Positions 1 through 6,694 of a stretch of 17,224 bases of DNA are shown here, one piece after another; the stretch's first letter is position 1; each line of letters starts with the position of its first letter. Origin of the DNA: Thiobacillus sp. (GTDB taxonomy: Bacteria > Pseudomonadota > Gammaproteobacteria > Burkholderiales > Thiobacillaceae); the NCBI GenBank assembly GCA_011391285.1, contig JAABQU010000239.1, positions 1 through 17,224 of the forward strand, written 5' to 3'. A program made the translations under genes and the position numbers. The notes under the pieces were generated by a model. It saw nothing but the letters and a program-made list of their open reading frames with translations, ran no database searches and was not told the origin of the DNA.

Positions 1-588
1 CTTGAACGAGGCCCGGCTGTTCAGTTTATCGGCGAGCTTCGCCAGATTGGGGTGGGCAGTGCGCCAGTCGATTTCAGGGAAGCGCAGCACCAGATAGCCC
101 AGCGTGCAGCCGCAGGCGACATCGGCCAGGGTCATGCTGTTGCCGAGATACCAGGGCTTTTCGCCCAGCGCTTCCGCCAGGGCCTCGAGACCGCGGAACA
201 GGGTTTTTTCCTGAAGGACCAACCAGTCTGCGCTTTGCTGTTCGGGCGAACGTTTCTTTTCCAGAAACAACGCCACCGCGGCATCGGTCACGCCATCGGC
301 CAGCGCCTCGACGCCGCGCACAATCATGCGGCTTTTCAGTTCGGCCGGGATCAGGTGCGCCACCGGGCTGACATGATCGAGATATTCGACGATCACGCGC
401 GAATCGAACACGCTGACGCCGTCCTCCAGCACCAGCACCGGCACCTTGCCGAGCGGGTTGATACTGGCAACCGGGCTGTCTGGCAGCCACGGGTTTTCGA
501 CCTGAAGCTGGAACGGAATTTTCTTTTCCGCCAGCACCACACGGACCTTGCGGCCGTAGGGACTGGTGAGCGAGGTGACGAGTTTCAT
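1..588 (-). CDS. glutathione S-transferase family protein, YibF-like (3' end cut by window)
   Basis: The reading frame opens with ATG at 588 and runs without a stop to base 1, giving 196 residues; related proteins are about 200 residues, so only a few C-terminal residues are missing. The N-terminal thioredoxin fold starts MKLVTSLTSPYGRKVR, with Ser9 where these enzymes place the residue that activates glutathione. It has the cis-proline segment GKVPVL (about 47-52) and the DSR segment (about 63-65) that normally contacts the gamma-glutamyl group. The alpha-helical C-terminal domain contains SMTLADVACGCTLGYL. The overall pattern resembles E. coli YibF, a cytoplasmic GST-like protein of unclear substrate. 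An AGGGA ribosome site lies 7 bases before the start. It follows the glycosylase gene by 34 bases with no terminator between, so it is probably the last or near-last gene of the alaA-hom-thrC block. Family assignment is firm; the physiological substrate is unknown. Confidence 0.9.
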   Translation of the reverse strand, partial: MKLVTSLTSPYGRKVRVVLAEKKIPFQLQVENPWLPDSPVASINPLGKVPVLVLEDGVSVFDSRVIVEYLDHVSPVAHLIPAELKSRMIVRGVEALADGVTDAAVALFLEKKRSPEQQSADWLVLQEKTLFRGLEALAEALGEKPWYLGNSMTLADVACGCTLGYLVLRFPEIDWRTAHPNLAKLADKLNSRASFK

Positions 589-622
589 GCGGGTTCCCTG
601 AAGTTCTGCCTGGTGTGTCTGG

Positions 623-1288
623 TTATCGAGCGCCGCCATTATCGCTCGCCGCCAGCGCGGCTCCAACCCGTTCGCGCATCATGGGAATGACTTCGGCCTC
701 AAACCAGGGATGTTGCTTCAACCATAGTCGATTGCGCGGGCTGGGATGCGGGAGCGGCAGAAAATCCGGAGCAAATTCGCGCCAGGCCGCTACCGTGTCA
801 GCCAGCGTGCGGCCGCGGCGCTTGCCCAGGTAATACGCCTGGGCATAGGCGCCGATCAGCAGGGTGAGCCGGATGTCGGGCATGGCCGCACGCAACGGCG
901 GATGCCATAGCGTGGCGCATTCCGGACGCGGCGGCAGGTCGCTGCCGTTCACCGTGCCGGGATAGCACAGGCCGGTGGGGACGATGGCAATCCGCGAGAC
1001 GTCGTAGAACTGCTCGCGCGTCATCTCGAGCCATTGCCGCAGCAGGTCGCCGGAGGGGTCATTCCACGGGATCCCGGTCTCGTGGACGCGCCGTCCCGGC
1101 GCCTGACCGACGATCAGCAGACGCGCGGTGGGGGATGCGAGGAGGATGGGACGCGGCGGGTATGGCAGGTGTGCGGCGCAGACCGTGCAGGCCCGCACCC
1201 GCGCCAGCAGTTCGGCAAAGGACCGCGCTTCGCCGGGCTCAGCGTGCGTGGTCGACGATGAACTGCTTGACCGCACTGACGTCGGCAT
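623..1288 (-). CDS. uracil-DNA glycosylase superfamily protein, four-cysteine type
   Basis: The protein has about 221 residues from the ATG at 1288. Members of the superfamily remove uracil from DNA to start base excision repair. The phosphate-binding/water-activating motif I appears as LLIVGQAPG (57-65), followed by HETGIPWNDPSG. The leucine-loop motif is HPSPRN (181-186). Cysteines at 34 and 37 (CTVC) and at 108 and 124 are spaced like the 4Fe-4S ligands of family 4/5 glycosylases (a CxxC pair, then two cysteines 16 residues apart), so an iron-sulfur cluster is likely. This subtype is widely annotated only as a uracil-DNA glycosylase family protein; activity is inferred. The start is uncertain: the ATG at 1288 overlaps thrC by 50 bases, a GTG at 1276 is possible, and neither has a clear ribosome site. 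An ATG at 1378 would add a poorly conserved-looking, arginine- and serine-rich extension and is less likely. It is probably translated from the thrC message. Confidence 0.82.
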   Translation of the reverse strand: MPTSVRSSSSSSTTHAEPGEARSFAELLARVRACTVCAAHLPYPPRPILLASPTARLLIVGQAPGRRVHETGIPWNDPSGDLLRQWLEMTREQFYDVSRIAIVPTGLCYPGTVNGSDLPPRPECATLWHPPLRAAMPDIRLTLLIGAYAQAYYLGKRRGRTLADTVAAWREFAPDFLPLPHPSPRNRLWLKQHPWFEAEVIPMMRERVGAALAASDNGGAR

Positions 1289-2663
1289 CCATGACGTGCT
1301 TTTTCTGCGGCTGCGCTTCCAGATTTGCCAGTTCGGCCGGGCGCACCGGATCGAGGCCAAGTGCCTCGCGGATTGCATCCTCGAACTTGGCCGGCTGCGC
1401 GGTTTCCATGCAGATCAGCGGCACGCCAGGCTCGCGATGCTCCAGGCCCACTTTCAGGCCGTCGGCGGTGTGCGGATCGATCATCGTGCCGTACACCTCG
1501 TACACGGTGCGGATGGTGTCCATGCGGTTGGCGTGGCTGCTCGAACCGGAGACCATGCCGAATTCGGCGACGCGGCCGAACAGGCCATCTGCGTTCAGGT
1601 CGAAGCTGCCGCCGGATTCGACTGCACCCCACAGGCTGCGGACCCTGAAAGCGTCGCGTCCGGCCAGATCGAACACGAAGCGCTCGAAGTTGGACGCCTT
1701 TGAGATGTCCATCGAGGGGCTGGAAGTGTGCTTCGTTTCCGGACGCGGGCGATAGACGCCGGTCTTGAAGAACTCGTCGAGCACGTCGTTTTCATTGGTG
1801 GCGACGATCAACTTGTCGATCGGCAGGCCCATCTGGCGCGCGATGTGGCCCGCGCAGACGTTGCCGAAGTTGCCCGACGGCACCGAGAACGAGACCTGCT
1901 GGTCGTTGCTCTGGGTGGCGGCGAAATAGGCCTTGAAGTAGTAGACGCTCTGCGCGGCGACGCGTGCCCAGTTGATCGAGTTGACCGCGCCGATGTGGTG
2001 GCGCGCCTTGAAGTCCAGATCGTTCGATACCGCCTTGACGATGTCCTGGCACTGGTCGAACACGCCGCGAATCACCAGGTTGTGGATGTTGGCGTCCTGC
2101 AGCGCATACATCTGCGCCTGCTGGAAGCGCGTCATGCCGTGCTCGGGCGACAGCATGAAGACGCGCACGCCGCGCTTGCCGCGCATCGCGTATTCGGCAG
2201 CGGAACCGGTGTCGCCCGAAGTAGCGCCGAGGATGTTCAGTTCGCCGTGGGTCTTGTCGAGCACGTACTCGAACAGGTTGCCGAGCAACTGCATCGCCAT
2301 GTCCTTGAACGCCAGCGTCGGTCCGTTCGACAGCGCCAGAACGTGCAGGCCGGGCTCCAGGGTCTTCAGCGGGGTGATGTCTTCGGCGTTCTCCTTGTCC
2401 GTGACGTAGCGGTAGACATCGGCGGTGTAGGTCTTGTCGATCAGCCGGCGCAGGTCGTCATGCGGGATGTCGTCGATCAGGCGCGACAGCACGGCGAACG
2501 CGAGTTCGCGATAGTTCATGCCGCGCATCGCTTCGAGCTCGGCGGCTGAAAAGTGCGGATAGGTCTCCGGCACATAGAGGCCGCCGTCGCTGGCCAGCCC
2601 GCCGAGCAGGATTTCGGAGAAGCGGAGTTGCGGGGCGAGGCCGCGCGTGCTGAGGTAGTTCAT
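1239..2663 (-). CDS. thrC: threonine synthase
   Basis: A PLP-dependent lyase of 474 residues that converts O-phospho-L-homoserine and water to L-threonine and phosphate, the last step of threonine synthesis. The N-terminus MNYLSTRG and the segment SDGGLYVPE (25-33) are typical of bacterial ThrC. The PLP-binding lysine is Lys120 in NGPTLAFKDMAMQLLG. The phosphate-cradle region is GATSGDTGSAAEYAMRG, and FSVPSGNFGNVCAGHIA is also characteristic. Length fits the long (about 470-480 residue) proteobacterial ThrC class. The start ATG directly abuts the TAA stop of hom with no intervening base, so the two are almost certainly translationally coupled in one operon. The ribosome site inside the hom end is weak, which supports coupling. 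The 3' end overlaps the next gene. thrB is not visible in the window and must lie elsewhere, or be replaced by another homoserine kinase. Confidence 0.97.
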   Translation of the reverse strand: MNYLSTRGLAPQLRFSEILLGGLASDGGLYVPETYPHFSAAELEAMRGMNYRELAFAVLSRLIDDIPHDDLRRLIDKTYTADVYRYVTDKENAEDITPLKTLEPGLHVLALSNGPTLAFKDMAMQLLGNLFEYVLDKTHGELNILGATSGDTGSAAEYAMRGKRGVRVFMLSPEHGMTRFQQAQMYALQDANIHNLVIRGVFDQCQDIVKAVSNDLDFKARHHIGAVNSINWARVAAQSVYYFKAYFAATQSNDQQVSFSVPSGNFGNVCAGHIARQMGLPIDKLIVATNENDVLDEFFKTGVYRPRPETKHTSSPSMDISKASNFERFVFDLAGRDAFRVRSLWGAVESGGSFDLNADGLFGRVAEFGMVSGSSSHANRMDTIRTVYEVYGTMIDPHTADGLKVGLEHREPGVPLICMETAQPAKFEDAIREALGLDPVRPAELANLEAQPQKKHVMDADVSAVKQFIVDHAR

Positions 2664-3977
2664 TTACTTGGCCGCCAGTTCTTCGAGGCGGATGCGCATC
2701 ACTTGCCCTGCCACGGTGTCGAGTGCTTCGATCTTGGCGATCGCCGCGTTGATGTTCTTTTCCACCGTGATGTGGGTCAGCAGGATGATGTTGACCTGCT
2801 CCTCGCCTTCGGCCGGCTCCTTCTGCACCATGGCGTCGATGGAGATGTTGCTGTCGGCCAGGATGCGGGTGATGTCGGCCAGCACGCCCGGGCGGTCGAA
2901 GGCGCGCAGGCGCAGGTAGTACGCGGTGCGCACTTCGTCCATCGGCAGGATCGGCGTGTCGGCCAGCTGGTCGGGCTGGAACGCCAGATGCGGCACGCGG
3001 TGGTGCGGATCGGCAGTGTGCAGACGGGTGACGTCGACCAGATCGGCGACCACGGCAGATGCGGTCGGCTCGGCGCCGGCGCCGGCGCCGTAGTACAGGG
3101 TCGGGCCGACGGCGTCGCCCTTCACCAGCACGGCGTTCATCGCGCCGTCGACGTTGGCGATGAGCCGCCGCTCGGGGATCAGCGTCGGATGCACGCGCAG
3201 TTCGATGCCGTTTTCGGCGCGGCGCGCGATGCCCAGCAGCTTGATGCGATAGCCCAGTTCTTCTGCGTACTGCACGTCCTCGCGCGTGAGCTTGGAGATG
3301 CCTTCGGTGTAGGCACGGTCGAACTGCATCGGGATTCCGAAGGCGATCGCCGACAGGATGGTCAGCTTGTGCGCGGCATCGATGCCTTCGATGTCGAAGG
3401 TAGGGTCGGCTTCGGCATAGCCCAGCCGCTGCGCTTCCTTCAGCACGTCCTCGAAGGCCGCGCCCTTGTCGCGCATCTCGGTGAGGATGAAGTTGCTGGT
3501 TCCGTTGATGATGCCGGCCAGCCACTCGATGCGGTTGGCGGTAAGGCCTTCGCGCAGGGCCTTGATGATGGGAATGCCGCCGGCGACCGCCGCCTCGAAC
3601 GCCACCATCACGCCCTTGGCCTGCGCCGCGGCGAAGATCTCGTTGCCGTACTTGGCGACCAGATGTTTGTTGGCGGTGACCACGTGCTTGCCGTTGGCGA
3701 TTGCCTGCATCACCAGCTCGCGCGCCGGTTCCAGGCCGCCGATCAGTTCGACCACGATGTCGATGGCGGGATCGTCTACGACATCAAACGGGTTGGTCGT
3801 CAGCGGCAGATCGCCCGCCAGCGCCTTGGCCTTCTCAAGGTCGCGTACCGCCGCACGGACCACGCGGATTTCGCGCCCGGCGCGACGGGTGATTTCCGTA
3901 GCATTGCGGCGCAACACGGTGAGCGTGCCGCCGCCGACCGTTCCCAGGCCCAGCAGGCCAACGTTGATGGGTTTCAT
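2664..3977 (-). CDS. hom: homoserine dehydrogenase
   Basis: NAD(P)-dependent oxidoreductase, 437 residues, reducing L-aspartate 4-semialdehyde to L-homoserine at the branch point to threonine and methionine. The Rossmann nucleotide-binding motif is GLLGLGTVGGG (7-17). TANKHLVAKYG (101-111) and INGTSNFIL (157-165) are family signatures. EADPTFDIEGIDAAHKL (189-205) carries the acidic residues and the catalytic lysine (Lys204). Residues about 350-430 form a C-terminal ACT domain (RAFDRPGVLADITRILADSNISI), which in this class senses threonine for feedback inhibition. There is no fused aspartate kinase, so this is the monofunctional form. It begins 24 bases after the alaA stop with only a weak ribosome site, and it ends directly against thrC, so alaA-hom-thrC is a likely transcription unit. 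Confidence 0.97.
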   Translation of the reverse strand: MKPINVGLLGLGTVGGGTLTVLRRNATEITRRAGREIRVVRAAVRDLEKAKALAGDLPLTTNPFDVVDDPAIDIVVELIGGLEPARELVMQAIANGKHVVTANKHLVAKYGNEIFAAAQAKGVMVAFEAAVAGGIPIIKALREGLTANRIEWLAGIINGTSNFILTEMRDKGAAFEDVLKEAQRLGYAEADPTFDIEGIDAAHKLTILSAIAFGIPMQFDRAYTEGISKLTREDVQYAEELGYRIKLLGIARRAENGIELRVHPTLIPERRLIANVDGAMNAVLVKGDAVGPTLYYGAGAGAEPTASAVVADLVDVTRLHTADPHHRVPHLAFQPDQLADTPILPMDEVRTAYYLRLRAFDRPGVLADITRILADSNISIDAMVQKEPAEGEEQVNIILLTHITVEKNINAAIAKIEALDTVAGQVMRIRLEELAAK

Positions 3978-4001
3978 TCAGTTGTCTCAGTCAAATAAAA
4001 A

Positions 4002-5246
4002 TCAGCGATGCGCGCGCTGGCGGTCGAGGAACCGGCTCATGCGACTCATCGCTTCGGTCAAGTCTTCTTCGTGCGGCAGGAACACCACCCGGATGTGGTC
4101 CGGGTGGGGCCAGTTGAAGCCGCTGCCCTGCACCACCAGCACGCGCTCCTCTTCCAGCAGGTTGAGGATGAATTTCTGGTCGTCGTGGATGTGGTACAGC
4201 TTGGGGTCGAGCTTCGGAAACAGATACATCGCCGCCTTGGGCTTCACGCAGCTCACGCCGGGAATCAGGGTCAAGAGTTCGTGCGCCAGATCGCGCTGGC
4301 GCGTCAGCCGGCCGCTCGGCGCGACCAGGTCGTTGATGCTCTGGTAGCCGCCGAGCGCAGTCTGAATCGCATACTGCCCCGGCACGTTGGAACACAGGCG
4401 CATCGACGCCAGCATGTTCAGTCCCTCCAGGTAATCCTTCGCATGGCGCTTGTCGCCCGACACGATCAGCCAGCCGGAGCGGTAGCCGCAGGCGCGGTAG
4501 TTCTTCGACAGGCCGTTGAAGGTCACGATCAGCACGTCGTCGGCCAGCGAGGCGAGCGAGGTATGCGCCACGCCGTCGTACAGCACCTTGTCGTAGATCT
4601 CGTCGGCGTAGACGATCAGCTGGTGCTGGCGCGCGATCTCCAGGATCTCCAGCAGCAGATCGTTCGGATACAGCGCGCCGGTCGGGTTGTTCGGATTGAT
4701 GATGACGATGGCGCGCGTATGCGGCGTGATCTTGGCGCGGATGTCGTCCAGATCGGGCAGCCAGCCTGCACCCTCGTCGCACAGATAGTGGCGCGGTTTG
4801 CCGCCGCCCAGGCTCACCGCCGCGGTCCACAGCGGATAATCCGGCGCCGGCACCAGCACCTCGTCGCCGTTGTTCAACAGCGCCTGCATCGCCATCACGA
4901 TCAGTTCGGACACGCCATTGCCGACGATGATGTCGTCGATCTGCACGTTGGGAATGCCCTTGCGCTGGCTCTCGTGCATGATCGCCTTGCGCGCCGAGAA
5001 CAGGCCCTTGGAGTCGCTGTAGCCGGACGCATTGGGCAGGTTGAGGATCACGTCCTGGACGATTTCCTCCGGCGCTTCGAAGCCGAACGGCGCGGGGTTG
5101 CCGATATTCAGCTTGATGATGCGGTGGCCTTCTTCTTCCATCTGCCGCGCGCGCGCCATCACCGGCCCACGGATGTCGTAGCAGACGTTGTCGAGTTTGG
5201 ACGATTTATGGATGGTGCGCAGGCGTGGCCTGTTGTCAGCCGTCAC
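4002..5246 (-). CDS. alaA: AlaA-type alanine/glutamate-pyruvate aminotransferase
   Basis: Fold-type I PLP aminotransferase, 414 residues, closely matching E. coli AlaA (YfbQ), which makes alanine from pyruvate using glutamate. Shared landmarks are KSSKLDNVCYDIRGPV (14-29), LNIGNPAPFGFEAPEE (46-61), GNGVSELI (109-116), APDYPLW (134-140), NPNNPTG (184-190) and ADEIYDK (214-220). The PLP Schiff-base lysine is Lys248 in FNGLSKNYR. The start is GTG: the AlaA-like sequence begins in its first 15 residues and there is no ATG until residue 30, inside conserved sequence. A modest GGGAA ribosome site precedes the GTG. A promoter-like pair and a short hairpin lie just upstream. In many betaproteobacteria a gene of this type precedes hom-thrC, so co-regulation with threonine synthesis is plausible. 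The AlaA family match is strong; substrate preference is inferred, and other symbols (alaC) are also used for such genes. Confidence 0.92.
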   Translation of the reverse strand: MTADNRPRLRTIHKSSKLDNVCYDIRGPVMARARQMEEEGHRIIKLNIGNPAPFGFEAPEEIVQDVILNLPNASGYSDSKGLFSARKAIMHESQRKGIPNVQIDDIIVGNGVSELIVMAMQALLNNGDEVLVPAPDYPLWTAAVSLGGGKPRHYLCDEGAGWLPDLDDIRAKITPHTRAIVIINPNNPTGALYPNDLLLEILEIARQHQLIVYADEIYDKVLYDGVAHTSLASLADDVLIVTFNGLSKNYRACGYRSGWLIVSGDKRHAKDYLEGLNMLASMRLCSNVPGQYAIQTALGGYQSINDLVAPSGRLTRQRDLAHELLTLIPGVSCVKPKAAMYLFPKLDPKLYHIHDDQKFILNLLEEERVLVVQGSGFNWPHPDHIRVVFLPHEEDLTEAMSRMSRFLDRQRAHR

Positions 5247-5268
5247 GGTGTTTTCCCGGTGCGTAAAT

Positions 5269-5288
5269 CAAGGCAAAACAATGCCTTG
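5269..5288 (-). other. short hairpin in the alaA leader
   Basis: CAAGGCA and TGCCTTG form a perfect 7-bp stem around a 6-base loop. It lies 23-42 bases upstream of the alaA GTG and a few bases downstream of the predicted transcription start. It has no T-run, so it is not an intrinsic terminator. It could be a 5' stabilising hairpin or a dyad bound by a regulator; the sequence does not decide between these. Confidence 0.4.
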
Positions 5289-5299
5289 GAAAGCGGGCG

Positions 5300-5328
5300 A
5301 TTTTACCGGAGGCGCCCAGCCCCGGCAA
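5300..5328 (-). promoter_or_regulatory. candidate sigma-70 promoter for alaA-hom-thrC
   Basis: On the minus strand, TTGCCG (5323-5328, 4 of 6 matches to TTGACA) and TAAAAT (5300-5305, 5 of 6 matches to TATAAT) are separated by exactly 17 bases. Transcription would start near 5293, giving a leader of about 47 bases ahead of the GTG start of alaA. This is a consensus-based inference with no experimental support. It is the best match I found by eye in this divergent intergenic region. Confidence 0.5.
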
Positions 5329-5385
5329 ACAAAACCCGGTGCCATGGCGCCCATGTGGCCAAGCGGCGGCTCCCTCGGCAACCGG

Positions 5386-5407
5386 AATCTGCTAAGAATC
5401 TGCTAAG
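5386..5407. repeat. 11-bp perfect tandem duplication before the Mth938-domain gene
   Basis: The unit AATCTGCTAAG occurs twice head to tail (5386-5396 and 5397-5407). The second copy supplies the AAGG ribosome site (5405-5408) of the gene starting at 5416, so the duplication is directly next to the translation initiation region. It may be a recent slippage duplication. Confidence 0.8.
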
Positions 5408-5415
5408 GTTTCATC

Positions 5416-5805
5416 ATGAAACTGCACCTCAACACCGACGCCGGACAGAGCCTCTTCACCGGCTATGGGGCCGACCACGTTCTGATCAACGGCCGACGCT
5501 TTGATGCCAGCCTGCTGCTGACTGCACGCGGGATTGAAGTCGCCCCCTGGGTCGGCCTCAGCTTCGAGGCACTGACCCCCGCCCATTTCGAATGGGTCGC
5601 CAGCCGTGAACTGGACATCCTGCTGCTCGGCACCGGCACCCGCCTGCGCTTTCCCCATCCTTCGCTCACACGGGCGCTGGTGGAGGCGCAAATCGGGCTG
5701 GAAGTGATGGACATCGGCGCGCTGTGCCGCACCTACAACATCCTCGTGTCGGAGGGGCGGAGCGTGGGGGCGGCGGTGTTGATCGAGCCTGCGGCTGGGG
5801 ACTGA
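5416..5805 (+). CDS. Mth938-like domain (DUF498) protein
   Basis: Small protein of 129 residues with no signal peptide or membrane segment. It fits the Mth938/Xcc1710-like domain family, related to the mitochondrial complex I assembly factor NDUFAF3; the bacterial role is not known. Family-like features are GYGADHVLING near the N-terminus, the beta-strand ELDILLLGTGTRLRFP (about 65-80), and the conserved end segment GLEVMDIGALCRTYNILVSEGRSVGAAVL (about 94-122). The start is supported by AAGG 7 bases upstream. It is read divergently from alaA across a 169-base gap and converges on the nucleotidase gene. A palindromic element begins 3 bases after its stop codon, so its transcript probably carries that structure. 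From memory, similar genes often neighbour alaA/hom/thrC in betaproteobacteria, without a known functional link. Confidence 0.85.
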   Translation: MKLHLNTDAGQSLFTGYGADHVLINGRRFDASLLLTARGIEVAPWVGLSFEALTPAHFEWVASRELDILLLGTGTRLRFPHPSLTRALVEAQIGLEVMDIGALCRTYNILVSEGRSVGAAVLIEPAAGD

Positions 5806-5808
5806 GCC

Positions 5809-5980
5809 CGTCATTGAGAGGCGTGGAGTACGACCGAGTAGTCAGCGAGTTCGCACGACGCCTGCCCGTTGGCCGGGGGTAGCCCGGCCAACGGGCCTCA
5901 GCTTGGCTGAAAACACAACTACTTGATGGTGCTTCGCGCCTCAACCTGAACTGGATTGCTTCGCTTCGCTCGCAAAGACG
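5809..5980. repeat. palindromic MITE-like intergenic element with inverted ends
   Basis: The ends, CGTCATTGAGAG (5809-5820) and CTCGCAAAGACG (5969-5980), are inverted copies matching at 10 of 12 positions. The centre is a perfect 14-bp stem (5864-5877 with 5883-5896) around a 5-base loop. Outside it, 20-base spacers of equal length lie on both sides. Beyond these, 23-base arms (5821-5843 with 5917-5939) pair at 16 positions, plus 4 G-U pairs in the plus-strand RNA. The right arm carries about 24 extra bases including GATTGCTTCGCTTCGCTCGC, which resembles dispersed intergenic repeats known from several bacterial phyla (from memory). The element has no coding capacity of its own, and it fills the space between two convergent stop codons. 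A mobile non-autonomous origin is inferred; no clear target-site duplication is visible. Confidence 0.55.
5864..5896. terminator. strong GC-rich hairpin between convergent genes (possible bidirectional terminator)
   Basis: GCCCGTTGGCCGGG pairs perfectly with its complement across a GGTAG loop, giving a very stable stem. Both the Mth938-domain gene (plus) and the nucleotidase gene (minus) read into it. There is no following T-run on either strand, so it does not meet the classic intrinsic-terminator pattern. It may slow transcription or protect RNA 3' ends. A small extra stem (TCAGC/GCTGA, 5898-5910) follows on the plus strand. Confidence 0.4.
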
Positions 5981-5981
5981 C

Positions 5982-6638
5982 TCACGCGTCCGGCATCACC
6001 TGCTCGAAGCTCGTAATCGCTTCAAACTCGCCACAGTCCTTGTGCGGCTGCTTTGAATCCGGATTGCACACTGCCAGCAACTGCGCGATGCCATACGCTT
6101 GCGCGCTTTTCAGCACCGGCAGGCTGTCGTCGACGAACAGGGTACGCGTCTTGTCGAATGGTTCGATCGCCTGCAGGCCCTGCCAGAAATCCGGATGTTC
6201 CTTCGGTATCCCAACCTGATGTGACGAGATCAGCGCGTCGAAGTAGGTGTCAATTCGGGTCTCACGCATTTTCAGGCCGAGGCTCTTGGGATGGGCGTTG
6301 GTCACCATCACCACCCGGCGCCCCGACGCGCGCACCGCCTGCAGGAAGGCCGGCACATCCGGGCGCACCGCAATCAGGTGCGCGACCTCCTCCTTCAGTT
6401 GCACGATATCCAAGGCGAGTTCACTGCTCCAAAAATCCAGGCAGTACCAGTTGAGCGTGCCGGCGTGGCGCTCGTAATGCTGATCGAGGTGCGCGCGCGC
6501 CACGGCCTCATCGAGACCGTGGTACTCGGCATAGCGGCGCGGCATATGCTCCAGCCAGAAATGATTGTCGAAATGCAGGTCCAGCAGGGTGCCGTCCATG
6601 TCGAGAAAGACGCTATCGATTTGCGGCCAGTTGATCAT
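5982..6638 (-). CDS. yrfG: HAD-superfamily nucleotidase, YrfG-like (GMP/IMP nucleotidase)
   Basis: HAD hydrolase of 218 residues. E. coli YrfG, which it resembles along its length, dephosphorylates GMP and IMP. Motif I is FLDMDGTLLDL (11-21) with nucleophile Asp13 and general acid Asp15. YrfG-like cap sequence includes FDNHFW (23-28) and TLNWYCLDFWS (61-71). Motif II is VMVTNAHP (110-117), motif III Lys146 in GIPKE, and motif IV LFVDDS (167-172). The start is the ATG at 6638, where the YrfG-like sequence begins and an AGAGGGA ribosome site sits 8 bases upstream. The open frame continues upstream but that extension reads antiparallel to nothing conserved and overlaps rpoS. The gene lies 56 bases after rpoS without a terminator, so it may be co-transcribed with it. 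The family is clear; nucleotide specificity is inferred. Confidence 0.9.
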   Translation of the reverse strand: MINWPQIDSVFLDMDGTLLDLHFDNHFWLEHMPRRYAEYHGLDEAVARAHLDQHYERHAGTLNWYCLDFWSSELALDIVQLKEEVAHLIAVRPDVPAFLQAVRASGRRVVMVTNAHPKSLGLKMRETRIDTYFDALISSHQVGIPKEHPDFWQGLQAIEPFDKTRTLFVDDSLPVLKSAQAYGIAQLLAVCNPDSKQPHKDCGEFEAITSFEQVMPDA

Positions 6639-6694
6639 TGCTGCAGTCCCTCTTGCGCCGACACACCGAACAGGTGCCCCCGCGCCCATCCAAG

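Noticed and set aside
3071..3090. GGCGCC tandem repeats
   Set aside because: It is the coding sequence for an alternating Gly-Ala run (YYGAGAGAEPT) in homoserine dehydrogenase, a conserved protein segment.
5392..5814. Minus-strand frame of 140 codons opposite the Mth938-domain gene
   Set aside because: It lacks any recognisable motif or ribosome site and fully overlaps a well-supported conserved gene on the other strand.
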